Below are positions 42,696 through 51,467 of a stretch of DNA of 64,000 bases, in pieces. The notes under the pieces are model-generated. The model ran no database searches. It was given only the letters and a program-made list of their open reading frames with translations, and was not told where the DNA came from. This stretch comes from an uncultured Pelagibacteraceae bacterium (GTDB taxonomy: Bacteria > Pseudomonadota > Alphaproteobacteria > Pelagibacterales > AG-422-B15). Made by a program: the position numbers and the translations under genes. The DNA is taken from positions 1 through 64,000 of the forward strand of contig CACGAG010000005.1 of NCBI GenBank assembly GCA_902571005.1. The letters run 5' to 3'. How positions within the stretch are numbered: position 1 is the first letter of the stretch; every line of letters starts with the position of its first letter.

Positions 42696-43052
42696 ATGAG
42701 CGCAACAAATTCACTCCTAAGATTTTGGGAAGAACAAATGGGAACGTCACACCGCTCAAGTAAGCACTTTTTCAGAAAGACCCCGTCTCATTATCATATG
42801 ATGCTCCTTGTAATGTCAGCTCATCAAAATAAAGAAAAGCTATGTGTTGAAGAATTAAAGACAAAGCTCTTTCATACATCTCGGCCTAAGTCATCTATGA
42901 TGATTAATGAGGCTTGTGACAGAGGTTTCATACATTTAGAGAAAACAGAGAACGATAAAAGACGAAAAACAGTAAAACCAAGCTCTGAATTGATAAATGA
43001 ATTTAAGAATTATCTTAATTCAATGAAAAATATCAATTGGAAGTCTGAATAA
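42696..43052 (+). CDS. MarR-like winged-helix regulator
   Basis: 118 residues. The winged helix is visible as KLCVEELKTKLFHTSRPKSS followed by MMINEACDRGFIHLEKTEND and a basic wing DKRRKTVKPS. It is shorter than usual MarR proteins (about 140) because the N- and C-terminal dimerisation helices are short. It could govern the convergent dienelactone hydrolase/alcohol dehydrogenase genes or the sulfatase operon; no operator is evident. Confidence 0.65.
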   Translation: MSATNSLLRFWEEQMGTSHRSSKHFFRKTPSHYHMMLLVMSAHQNKEKLCVEELKTKLFHTSRPKSSMMINEACDRGFIHLEKTENDKRRKTVKPSSELINEFKNYLNSMKNINWKSE

Positions 43053-43057
43053 TAATT

Positions 43058-43798
43058 TCAAGAAAAAATTTTTTCAAAAAAATAAGACATCTCTCGCCAT
43101 GAGTGCTGATCCGCATGCGCATCGTAGAATAATCCTGAGTTTCGATCATTAGCTTCAGGATTTGTAAAAGCATGTCCAACATTGCCGTAAGCATGAATTT
43201 GCCAATTTGCTCTTTTTGAATTTAATTCATCAGCTAAATCAATCATATTTTGTGGAGTGGCCATAGGATCATCGTACCCATGTAGAATTAAAATCGATGA
43301 GTCAATTTTTATTGATCCTTTTAATTGCTTTCCTGAACTTGCCGTTGGTGCGTCATATAATCCATGAAAACTTACAACCCCTTTAACATCTTCACCTGCC
43401 CTAGCCAAATCAAGTGCACATTTTCCTCCAAAACAAAATCCAATTGCTCCGGTTTTGTTTTCATTAACTCTATCAAAATTCTTGAGGGTTTCAAAAGCAT
43501 GGATCATTCTTTGTTGAAGCAATACTCGGTCAGAATTAAATTCATTCATCAACTCCATTGACTCTTGGGGGTTTGAACCTCTTCTTCCCTGTCCATATAA
43601 ATCCATAGCAAATGCAAAGTACCCAAGCTCAGCAAGTTGTTCTGACTTCTTAATATCAAAATCAGAATGGCCTCCATAAGCATGACATACGAGAACTCCT
43701 GGTCTTGGTGTATCAAAACTATCTTCATAACTTATTGAACCTTCAAATTGCACACTAGAATTTGCAGAACCATAAACTAGTTTTTCTGTTTTGATCAT
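43058..43798 (-). CDS. Dienelactone hydrolase-like alpha/beta hydrolase
   Basis: 246 residues. The nucleophile elbow is GFCFGGKCA with Cys in the DLH style. The Asp lies in LHGYDDPMATPQ and the His in NVGHAFTNPEAN. An oxyanion motif VCHAYGGHSDF is near the start. These fit the DLH family, which opens lactone rings in aromatic breakdown but also includes other esterases. It converges on the MarR-like gene and starts 2 bases after the alcohol dehydrogenase gene, so both are on one transcript. Confidence 0.8.
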   Translation of the reverse strand: MIKTEKLVYGSANSSVQFEGSISYEDSFDTPRPGVLVCHAYGGHSDFDIKKSEQLAELGYFAFAMDLYGQGRRGSNPQESMELMNEFNSDRVLLQQRMIHAFETLKNFDRVNENKTGAIGFCFGGKCALDLARAGEDVKGVVSFHGLYDAPTASSGKQLKGSIKIDSSILILHGYDDPMATPQNMIDLADELNSKRANWQIHAYGNVGHAFTNPEANDRNSGLFYDAHADQHSWREMSYFFEKIFS

Positions 43799-43800
43799 AA

Positions 43801-44964
43801 TTATAGAATACCCTCATATGAGTTAATGTAAAGTTGCTTCATTTCATCAAGACTTATATCACGTGGGTTTGGTCCAGTGGATGGATCTTTCAAGGCCATT
43901 TCACTGAGTAGTTCAAAATCAAATTCTTGATTTAGCTCCTTCAGTGTATGGGGGATAGCGAGTTCATCTCTAAGCTTCAATATCCACGACAGAAAACTAT
44001 CAAATGTAGAATATTCTAATTCTAAGTACTTTGTTAAAAGTTGTATCCTCTGACTTATAATCGGTTCATTAAACTTAAGTACATATGGCATAAATATTGC
44101 ATTTGAGAGACCGTGATGAATATCATTAACTGCATTTATAGGATGTGAAAGAGAATGTATTGCTCCTAGTCCTTTTTGAAATGCAGTTGATCCCATTGAT
44201 GATGTTACTAACATTTTTGATCTTGCAAATATATCATCTGGATTTTTATAAGCACTTAGAAGACTATCTTTCACGTTCTTTATCCCTTCTATTGCAATAC
44301 CATCCGCCATAGGATGAAAACCTCTAGCACAGTATGCCTCTAAACAATGAGCTAATGCATCCATACCTGTTGCAGCTGTGAGATGAGGTGGAAGAGACAA
44401 AGTTAGATTTGGATCAAGTATTACAAGGTCTGGTAAGAACGAGGGATGAAATATTATTTTTTTTGTCTTATCACTTTCGTCCAAAATAAGTGATGCGCGG
44501 CCTGTTTCAGAACCTGTGCCAGCCGTAGTTGGTATCGCAATTACTTTTGGAAGTTGATCTGTAATTGCCCTTGTCCAATTATCCCCTATATCTTCGAAAA
44601 ACCACAGGTTTTCCTTTTGTTTTGTCATAAAGGCAATTGCTTTACCAGCATCAAGAGAACTTCCTCCACCAATCGCAATTACACCATCGTTATTGTTAGA
44701 CAAAAAGTGTTCGACACCGTCCATTACGTTCTTGCCAGTTGGATTTCCTTTTATATTTGAAAAAATTGAGTGTTTGATTTTATTATTTTTTAATAATTCA
44801 ATAATTTTTATAAAGTTTTTATTAGAGGTAAATTCTGGATCGGTAACAACTAAAGGATTTTGCATACCTTGAGCTTCTAAGGCATTTGGGATCTCAAGGG
44901 AACGGCCTAAACCAAACCATATTGGGGTAGGATAATTCCAGCTAACATTATCAATATCACTCAT
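43801..44964 (-). CDS. Iron-containing alcohol dehydrogenase (type III)
   Basis: 387 residues. The NAD-binding loop is AIGGGSSLDAGKAIA. Metal-binding residues are seen in ALAHCLEAYCARGFHPMAD, HSLSHP and DIHHGLSNA. The phosphate-binding PTTAGTGSE motif is also present. It oxidises alcohols or reduces aldehydes such as maleylacetate or lactaldehyde; the neighbouring dienelactone hydrolase makes a maleylacetate reductase role worth considering, but the motifs do not prove it. Confidence 0.8.
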   Translation of the reverse strand: MSDIDNVSWNYPTPIWFGLGRSLEIPNALEAQGMQNPLVVTDPEFTSNKNFIKIIELLKNNKIKHSIFSNIKGNPTGKNVMDGVEHFLSNNNDGVIAIGGGSSLDAGKAIAFMTKQKENLWFFEDIGDNWTRAITDQLPKVIAIPTTAGTGSETGRASLILDESDKTKKIIFHPSFLPDLVILDPNLTLSLPPHLTAATGMDALAHCLEAYCARGFHPMADGIAIEGIKNVKDSLLSAYKNPDDIFARSKMLVTSSMGSTAFQKGLGAIHSLSHPINAVNDIHHGLSNAIFMPYVLKFNEPIISQRIQLLTKYLELEYSTFDSFLSWILKLRDELAIPHTLKELNQEFDFELLSEMALKDPSTGPNPRDISLDEMKQLYINSYEGIL

Positions 44965-44970
44965 ACTTTT

Positions 44971-45879
44971 CTATAGCGTTGGCGGTGTAGTTTTTTTTGT
45001 AGCACCAAAAGCATAAAAACTTATAGCAATGATAATTACCAAGCCACCCATTAAAGTTATATTTGAGGGAACTTCGTTTACTCCAAATAAAGGTATCCAA
45101 CACCAAATTACTCCTCCCACAACTTCTGTTAAAGAAAGTAACATAAATTCTGCTGCAGGCAGATAGCGCGCACCTAAACTTAAAAGTATAAGTCCAATCC
45201 CAACTAAAGTTCCATGTAGCATACTTAATAAAATATTTTGTAACGGCATTGAGTAACTGTCAGCAAATAAAACAATCATAATCATTGAAAAAAGCGAGCA
45301 GGCAATACCAGCAATAATGATTGTCGTAAATTTCGGTGTGGCTGGTTGCCATCTGAGCGTTGTTGCAAATATTGCAAATCCAATAGAACAGAATAAACCA
45401 AATACCCAACCTAAAAAGGTTCCTGCATACCAGTCATTATAAGCCATTAGAAAGATCCCAAACAAAGAAACAAAACACGCTATCGCAGTTGTGATGCCGA
45501 TTTTTTCTTTTAGAAAGATATATGCAAAGAGCCCTGCAAATAATGGTTGTGTACCGATCATAAATAATGTGGTAGCCGCGGAGGTATAAGTCATTCCAAA
45601 AATAAAAAATATAAAAGCTGCAGCAAGACCAATACCGCCCAGTAAACCAGATGATCCAACTCTATTAAAATTATGATAGAAAGATATTCCTTCGTTATAA
45701 ATCAAATATATCAACAAAATTGTTGCTACAACTATACCTCTATAAAAAAGGTAATGCCATTGATAGACCTGAGCATCTAACATGTATCTAACAGTAGGAG
45801 CTCCAAAACTCCATATCAAACCAGCGGATAGTGCCAGTATAAAACCTATTAAATATGTTTTGTTATTCTGCTCTGTCAT
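44971..45879 (-). CDS. EamA/DMT-family transporter
   Basis: 302 residues from the ATG at 45879; the frame is open further upstream, but only from here does the product begin like the family (TYLIGFILALSAGLIWSF GAPTVRYM). Ten membrane helices in two EamA repeats are expected; the second begins near GWVFGLFCSIGFAIFATTL. DMT transporters export amino acids or other small metabolites. It starts 46 bases from the divergent serine hydrolase gene and ends 6 bases before the alcohol dehydrogenase start. Confidence 0.8.
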   Translation of the reverse strand: MTEQNNKTYLIGFILALSAGLIWSFGAPTVRYMLDAQVYQWHYLFYRGIVVATILLIYLIYNEGISFYHNFNRVGSSGLLGGIGLAAAFIFFIFGMTYTSAATTLFMIGTQPLFAGLFAYIFLKEKIGITTAIACFVSLFGIFLMAYNDWYAGTFLGWVFGLFCSIGFAIFATTLRWQPATPKFTTIIIAGIACSLFSMIMIVLFADSYSMPLQNILLSMLHGTLVGIGLILLSLGARYLPAAEFMLLSLTEVVGGVIWCWIPLFGVNEVPSNITLMGGLVIIIAISFYAFGATKKTTPPTL

Positions 45880-45925
45880 ATAATCTACTGCAGAATATAT
45901 AAATAATAGCCTTATGACACTATAA

Positions 45926-47068
45926 ATGACCACAGAAAATGAGATAACAGCATTGGGTGAGTTTAATAAAAAGTTCGAAAACACTTACGAATTATTCAAG
46001 AAAAACTTAGAAAATGATGAGGAGGTGGGTGCATCATTTGCCGTTTATCAAAATGGAGAGGTTTTGGTGAACCTTTATGGCGGCTATCGGGATCGTGATA
46101 AAAAAAACAAGTGGGACCAAAATACAATAGTAAACATCCATTCCACCAGTAAGGGAATTGTTGCGATGATTGTTGCTAAATTGATTGATGAAAACAAACT
46201 AGATTTAGAGAAAAATGTTGCTGATTACTGGCCTGAATTTGCGAATGGCGGAAAAGAAGGTATAAAAGTAAAGACATTACTCTCGCATCAAGCAGGGATG
46301 TATGGATGGAGACAAACTATAGATGAAACCGATTTTTACAAATGGGACTATGTAGTTGATCTGCTGGCAAATCAAGAACCATATCACAAAGCTAATGAAA
46401 AAATATGCTATCATCCAAAGACGATCGGTTTTTTAGTTGGTGAATTAATTAAACGAGTGACTAATAAATCAGTCGGTAAGAACTTGGAAGAGTTACTAAA
46501 TAGTCCTCTTGAAACTAAATGTTTTATAGGTACACCTTCAGTATATCATGACAATATTGCTGAACTAATAAGTTCTGAAAGCCTAAGAAAAGCTTTCAGT
46601 GATCCGACAAATGTAGATGAGTATCTAATTACTGCGTTTCTTAATCCTGCAAACAGAACAAAAACAGCAAATACAGCTGAATGGCGACTTGCAGAAATTC
46701 CAGCTATGAACTGTCACTCTAATTCAAAGTCACTTGCAAAAATTTATGATTTTTTCCTATCACATTTATCTAATAAATTTATTTCATCAAATACCTTTGA
46801 AACCCTTACTACAGTTGCTGTAAGTGGAGACGATCATGTAATGAAGTCACCTATGCAGTGGTCACATGCAGGTTATAGTGTCGGTGGTGGAAAATTATTT
46901 GGTAAAAGCAGTAAAGCATTTGGTCATACTGGATGGGGTGGCTCCATGGCATTTGGGGATCCTGAAAATGGAATTAGCTGCGCATACACAATGAATTTAT
47001 TAACTGGTTCCATGCTAGGTGATCAAAGAGCACTTAAATTAGTTGAAACAATATATGATGCCTTATGA
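45926..47068 (+). CDS. Serine hydrolase, beta-lactamase class C / EstB-like
   Basis: 380 residues without a signal peptide. The SxxK motif is STSKG, with GGYRDRDKKNKW upstream, LLSHQAGMYGW typical of the EstB group, and HTGWGGSMAFGDPE near the C-terminus as the third motif. Tyr in KICYHPKTIGFLVG takes the place of the YxN motif. Members are esterases more often than beta-lactamases. It heads an operon with a sugar symporter, galactokinase and GH1 glycosidase, so removal of acyl groups from a glycoside is possible. Confidence 0.8.
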   Translation: MTTENEITALGEFNKKFENTYELFKKNLENDEEVGASFAVYQNGEVLVNLYGGYRDRDKKNKWDQNTIVNIHSTSKGIVAMIVAKLIDENKLDLEKNVADYWPEFANGGKEGIKVKTLLSHQAGMYGWRQTIDETDFYKWDYVVDLLANQEPYHKANEKICYHPKTIGFLVGELIKRVTNKSVGKNLEELLNSPLETKCFIGTPSVYHDNIAELISSESLRKAFSDPTNVDEYLITAFLNPANRTKTANTAEWRLAEIPAMNCHSNSKSLAKIYDFFLSHLSNKFISSNTFETLTTVAVSGDDHVMKSPMQWSHAGYSVGGGKLFGKSSKAFGHTGWGGSMAFGDPENGISCAYTMNLLTGSMLGDQRALKLVETIYDAL

Positions 47069-48396
47069 AACTAAGTTTTAGATCAAAATTGTTTTACGGT
47101 GGTGGTGATTTTGCCATTAATATAATGTGGCAACTAACTGTCTTTTATTTACTATTTTTTTATACAGATATTTTTGGGTTATCACCTGCAAACGCTGGGT
47201 TAGTTTTCTTTTTAGCAAAAATCTGGGACGCATTTACTGACCCGATTATGGGTTACATTGCAGATAATACATCGACCAGATGGGGGAAATTCAGACCTTA
47301 TATCTTGTTTGGGTCAGTACCTGCACTAATAATGATTATTCTATGTTTTACCTCACCTGATTTATCACAAACGGGTAAATTTTACTGGGCACTTTTTACA
47401 TACATCACATTCACCACTTTATATACAATCATTGCTATTCCAGTTGGATCGCTCATTCCAGCGATGACTCAAGACAGAGACGAAAGAACATCACTCGCAT
47501 CATTTAGATATTTAGGAGCCAGCTCTGGATCAATTGCTGTTGCAGTTCTAACATTGCCTTTAGTTGGCCTTTTTAGCTCACCTCAGTTCGGATTTCCAAT
47601 TGTAGTAGGTTGTTTGGCAGTGCTTGGAGCTATTTTTGCATTTCTGTGTTTTTTTAATACTAAAGAAGTTTATTCAAAGCCATACGAAGAAACCATTGGT
47701 ATTAAAAAAGTTACTAAAATGGTTTTTAACAATTATCCATTACATTTCGTAATATTGGCACTTTTAACAACTTGGGTTGCAAATAATATAAAGCAACTAA
47801 CAGTTGTCTATTTTGTAAAATATAATCTTCAATTAGAGGCTTACTTTAGTCCAATTTTGCTTGGTGTGATTTTACAAATTATGTTTGGTGCATATTTAGT
47901 TAACTTAATAAAACATAGGTTTGAAAAAAAGACTTTATTCATGATTGGAACATTTCTTTACGTAATTACAGATTTAATAATCTATTATATTACTGGTTAT
48001 GAAAACTTTTGGTTATTAGCTTTTATTGCAACCTTTGGCTTCATTGGTTTTGGTATGGCAGGTGTCATGGCCTGGTCAATGATAGCTGATACAATCGAGT
48101 ACGGGGAGTGGAAATCTGGATTTCGTGCTGAAGGAGTCTTAAACGCGGCTCACGTATTTGTTTTTAAATTAAGTGTTGGTTTTAGTGCATGGCTTGCTGG
48201 AGTAATTCTTGAAAGCACAGATTATGTGGCAAATGCAATAGATCAAAGCCCGGAAACATTGAATGGTCTATTTATTATGGGATATATTTTTCCAGCTGTT
48301 GCCGGAACTATAGCAATAATAGTTACGTACTTTAATAAGTACGATAGTAACTTTTATGAAAGAATATTTTCTGAATTAAAACAAAGACAAAGTTAA
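47065..48396 (+). CDS. GPH-family sugar:cation symporter (MelB/YicJ-like)
   Basis: 443 residues with twelve predicted membrane helices. Signature blocks: YGGGDFAINIMWQLTVFYLL, AKIWDAFTDPIMGYIADNT with the cation-binding Asps, RWGKFRPYILFGSVP, and a late WSMIADTIEYGEWKSGFR. These are typical of glycoside-pentoside-hexuronide symporters. It overlaps the esterase gene by 4 bases. Given the galactokinase and GH1 genes downstream, a galactoside is the most likely substrate. Confidence 0.88.
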   Translation: MKLSFRSKLFYGGGDFAINIMWQLTVFYLLFFYTDIFGLSPANAGLVFFLAKIWDAFTDPIMGYIADNTSTRWGKFRPYILFGSVPALIMIILCFTSPDLSQTGKFYWALFTYITFTTLYTIIAIPVGSLIPAMTQDRDERTSLASFRYLGASSGSIAVAVLTLPLVGLFSSPQFGFPIVVGCLAVLGAIFAFLCFFNTKEVYSKPYEETIGIKKVTKMVFNNYPLHFVILALLTTWVANNIKQLTVVYFVKYNLQLEAYFSPILLGVILQIMFGAYLVNLIKHRFEKKTLFMIGTFLYVITDLIIYYITGYENFWLLAFIATFGFIGFGMAGVMAWSMIADTIEYGEWKSGFRAEGVLNAAHVFVFKLSVGFSAWLAGVILESTDYVANAIDQSPETLNGLFIMGYIFPAVAGTIAIIVTYFNKYDSNFYERIFSELKQRQS

Positions 48397-48399
48397 GTT

Positions 48400-49431
48400 A
48401 TGAACACGGTCTCGATTGGTGAGGGCTTTGGCAGAGTTAACCTCATTGGAGAGCATTTAGACTATAATGGAGGACATGTTTTACCGTTACAAATCAAGAA
48501 CTCAATTATCTGTGAGATCGTTGAAAATAAAAATAGTGAATCTATTTCAATAGTTTCAGATAAATATAAAGATTCTTTAACTGTTAAGAAACTCGAAAAA
48601 AGAAATAATTGGGCAGATTTCGTTATTGGATCATGTCTTTATTTTGAGAAGAAGTTTTCAGTTAAGATTAACAATATCTCAATTTATATCAAAAGCAGCC
48701 TTCCGTTGGGAGTCGGTCTCTCTTCCTCTGCTGCTATCACAGTTAGTACTTTAAAATCACTAAGTTGCTATTTTCAAAAAAATTTGGCAGATGAAGATTT
48801 AATTAATTTAGCATTTGAAGTTGAAAATGATTTTGTTGGTGTGGGCGGTGGAGTTATGGACCAATTTGTATCGGTCTTAGGAAATCATTATGAAGCTCTT
48901 TTTCTTGATACTTTCAATAAAAATTATGAATTGATACCAATTTTTCAAGATTATCAATTTTTAATAATTGATAGTAATACACAAAGGATTTTATCAGATA
49001 GTGAGTTTAACAAAAAAAAAGAATTATGTCTCAATGCTGCGAAAAAAATGAAAATTCAAAACCTCTGTGCGAAAACAAAAATTGATGAAAATGATATTCA
49101 ATTACTTTCTGATGAAGAGCTTAATGTTAGTAAACATGTAATTGAGGAAAATTTGAGAGTTGTAAAAGCAGCTCGATATTTGAAAGATAATAAAGCTGAA
49201 GAATTTGGAAAATTAATGACTGAAAGTCATATTTCTTTATCACAACACTATAGGGTTTCAACTGATGATTTGAATAAGTTGGTTAATCTATCTAATTCCT
49301 TTGGCGCTTTAGGATCTAAACTTACTGGAGCTGGTTTTGGTGGGGCAATCGTAACTTTAGTAAAAAAAGAGCTGGTTGAAGAACTTAAAAAGTATATTCT
49401 TGATGGGTATCCAAATGCTAAATTTATATAG
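48400..49431 (+). CDS. galK: Galactokinase
   Basis: 343 residues, GHMP kinase family. Motif 1 GRVNLIGEHLDYNGGHVLP contains the galactokinase signature; motif 2 PLGVGLSSSAAITVS binds ATP; motif 3 KLTGAGFGGAIVTLV is near the C-terminus. The catalytic Asp region is VGVGGGVMDQFVS. It phosphorylates galactose at C1, the first Leloir step. The uridylyltransferase and epimerase are not in the window. It is 3 bases after the symporter gene and 2 bases before the GH1 gene. Confidence 0.88.
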   Translation: MNTVSIGEGFGRVNLIGEHLDYNGGHVLPLQIKNSIICEIVENKNSESISIVSDKYKDSLTVKKLEKRNNWADFVIGSCLYFEKKFSVKINNISIYIKSSLPLGVGLSSSAAITVSTLKSLSCYFQKNLADEDLINLAFEVENDFVGVGGGVMDQFVSVLGNHYEALFLDTFNKNYELIPIFQDYQFLIIDSNTQRILSDSEFNKKKELCLNAAKKMKIQNLCAKTKIDENDIQLLSDEELNVSKHVIEENLRVVKAARYLKDNKAEEFGKLMTESHISLSQHYRVSTDDLNKLVNLSNSFGALGSKLTGAGFGGAIVTLVKKELVEELKKYILDGYPNAKFI

Positions 49432-49433
49432 TT

Positions 49434-50678
49434 ATGAAACTTAATTTACCAAAAGACTTTATATGGGGTACAGCGACTGCTGCTCATCAAGTAGAAGGAA
49501 ATAATACAAACTCAGATTTTTGGCTGCTTGAAAATACAAAAAATACCACATTTGCTGAACCGTCAGGAATTGCTTGTGATCAATTGAATAGATATGAGGA
49601 AGATATAAAACTTATGTCATCTCATGCAATACAGTCCTATAGACTATCTATTGAATGGGCTCGTATCGAAGAGTCCGAGGGAGAATTTTCAAATGAAGCA
49701 ATTGATCATTACAAAAAAGTTTTGGATTGTTGTCATGAAAATAATCTTCAAACGTGCGTCACATTCCAACACTTCACTTCCCCACTTTGGTTTACAGCTA
49801 AAGGAGGTTGGGAAAAAAAGGAAAACGCAGATTTATATGTCAAATATGCTGAATTTGTAACAAAAGAGCTGGGTGACCGTATAGATACGGTTTGTACAAT
49901 AAATGAGGCAAATCTAACTGCATGTTTTGCACACACATTTCCTAGCTACCCTGAACAAGGTATGAAAACTATCATGCCATTTGTTGAAGATGCTGCTAAA
50001 TCATGCGGGTCAACTCTGAATAATTTTGGCCCGTTTCTATTTGGCCATCCCTATAAAATACGTGACTGTATGATGGCGGCGCACGTAAAAGCGTTTCCAG
50101 TTATCAAAGGTCTACTTACAAAAAATCAGCCTGTTGGTATTACACTTTCAATTATGGATTACCAAGCGGCAGAAGGAGGCGAGCAATCACGCGACATTGC
50201 TCATGCTGAAACAGTGGATGTGTGTTTGGATCAAACTAAGGACGACGATTTCATTGGTATTCAAACATATACACGTCACACCTATGGTCCTGAGGGCATC
50301 ATGAAACCTAACGTTAATGATGAAAATATGCTTGTTATGGGATATGAATATTATCCTGAGTCATTAGAAAATGTATTAAGGTATGTTGCTCCAAAAATAA
50401 ATTGCCCAATGATTGTGACTGAAAATGGGATTGGCACAGATGATGATAATCAAAGAATAGAATATATCACTACAGCATTAAAAGGACTTCAAAGCTGTTT
50501 AGATGACGGTTTAGATATTCGAGGTTATTACTATTGGTCATTTCTGGACAACTTTGAATGGATATATGGCTACAAACCGCGTTTTGGTTTAATCGAGGTG
50601 AATAGAGATACTTTAGAAAGAAAAAGTAAAGAAAGTCTAAAATTTTACGAGCAAATTATCAGAAACTCTCAATCCTAA
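49434..50678 (+). CDS. GH1 glycoside hydrolase, probable beta-galactosidase/glucosidase
   Basis: 414 residues, cytoplasmic. The N-terminal signature is FIWGTATAAHQVEGNNTNSD and the nucleophile is Glu in IVTENGIG. The acid/base motif reads INEANLTA, where the family usually has NEP. The aglycone-side motif FLDNFEWIYGYKPRFGLIEV is intact. It is shorter than most GH1 enzymes (about 440-480). With galactokinase next to it, hydrolysis of an imported beta-galactoside to galactose is likely. Its stop overlaps that of the convergent DUF4864 gene. Confidence 0.85.
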   Translation: MKLNLPKDFIWGTATAAHQVEGNNTNSDFWLLENTKNTTFAEPSGIACDQLNRYEEDIKLMSSHAIQSYRLSIEWARIEESEGEFSNEAIDHYKKVLDCCHENNLQTCVTFQHFTSPLWFTAKGGWEKKENADLYVKYAEFVTKELGDRIDTVCTINEANLTACFAHTFPSYPEQGMKTIMPFVEDAAKSCGSTLNNFGPFLFGHPYKIRDCMMAAHVKAFPVIKGLLTKNQPVGITLSIMDYQAAEGGEQSRDIAHAETVDVCLDQTKDDDFIGIQTYTRHTYGPEGIMKPNVNDENMLVMGYEYYPESLENVLRYVAPKINCPMIVTENGIGTDDDNQRIEYITTALKGLQSCLDDGLDIRGYYYWSFLDNFEWIYGYKPRFGLIEVNRDTLERKSKESLKFYEQIIRNSQS

Positions 50679-51109
50679 ATTTCGTTACTCTCTGCCTGAG
50701 TAAGAAAACAACCATTAATCAGCCATTCACCGTCATCTTGTTGCTGCATTGAGTAAATTGCAGTTACGAATTCACCTTCAGGATCAACTAAATATACTTC
50801 TAGGGAAGGTACTCCATCTCTAAGTGATATCTTACCAAAGTTCACACTTTTGGGACGATAAACGGCCTGGTACTGACCTACAACCATTTCACCAAACGCT
50901 TTTGGACTTGGAAATATTTTCTTAATAATTGGCGAGGCGAAAGAATAAGCTTTTTCGAAATCATCATTTTGAAATGCTTGCAGCTGCTGACTTACAACAG
51001 AAATAATCTCTTGTTCGTCCTGATCAGTAAGTGAAAATGCAGATGTGCTTATTAAAAGAACAACTAAAAATGGAAGTACTAATCCTTTGACAATCTTAGT
51101 CGTCAACAT
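50675..51109 (-). CDS. DUF4864 exported protein
   Basis: 144 residues with a signal peptide (GLVLPFLVVLLISTSAFS). The mature part contains DDFEKAYSFASPIIKKIF and DDGEWLINGCFLTQ, fitting the DUF4864 cone-fold (NTF2-like) family. Role unknown; probably periplasmic. It overlaps the PsiE-like gene by 14 bases, which ties it to that transcript. Confidence 0.7.
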   Translation of the reverse strand: MLTTKIVKGLVLPFLVVLLISTSAFSLTDQDEQEIISVVSQQLQAFQNDDFEKAYSFASPIIKKIFPSPKAFGEMVVGQYQAVYRPKSVNFGKISLRDGVPSLEVYLVDPEGEFVTAIYSMQQQDDGEWLINGCFLTQAESNEI

Positions 51110-51467
51110 CGGAGAATATTTTAAGCTTTCTTGCTTTTAATATAAGAACAGCTATGGCAATCAATAAAATGGCACCACCCTCGTAAAGCAACATGCTTGG
51201 ATCCATAGTTTTGCCCTGTAAGATTATTAAACGTGCAACAGCAGTAATAGCAATAAACAGCGGTATACTTATTCTAATTCTATTTAGTGTCCAATATTCT
51301 CTAATCATTTGTATAACTTCGAGATAAATAAATAATAAAAGTAAGTCTGCAAGTTCAACGAGATTTTTTTCATACATTGCATATATTTCATAGCCAATAG
51401 CTATAACTGTAGCAAAAATAATTATTACCAGAGCTATTTTTTCAATGTATTTAATTGTATCTATCAT
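51096..51467 (-). CDS. PsiE-like membrane protein
   Basis: 123 residues with four predicted helices: ALVIIIFATVIAIGYEIYAM, LADLLLLFIYLEVIQMIREY, ISIPLFIAITAVARLIILQ and MLLYEGGAILLIAIAVLIL. The layout and the central IYLEVIQMIREYW match the PsiE family (phosphate-starvation-inducible in E. coli), whose function is not settled. It overlaps the thiolase gene by 4 bases and the DUF4864 gene by 14. Confidence 0.7.
   Translation of the reverse strand: MIDTIKYIEKIALVIIIFATVIAIGYEIYAMYEKNLVELADLLLLFIYLEVIQMIREYWTLNRIRISIPLFIAITAVARLIILQGKTMDPSMLLYEGGAILLIAIAVLILKARKLKIFSDVDD

Noticed and set aside
45880-45984. Upstream extension of the EamA transporter gene
   Set aside because: It would overlap the start of the divergent serine hydrolase gene and adds residues not typical of the family.
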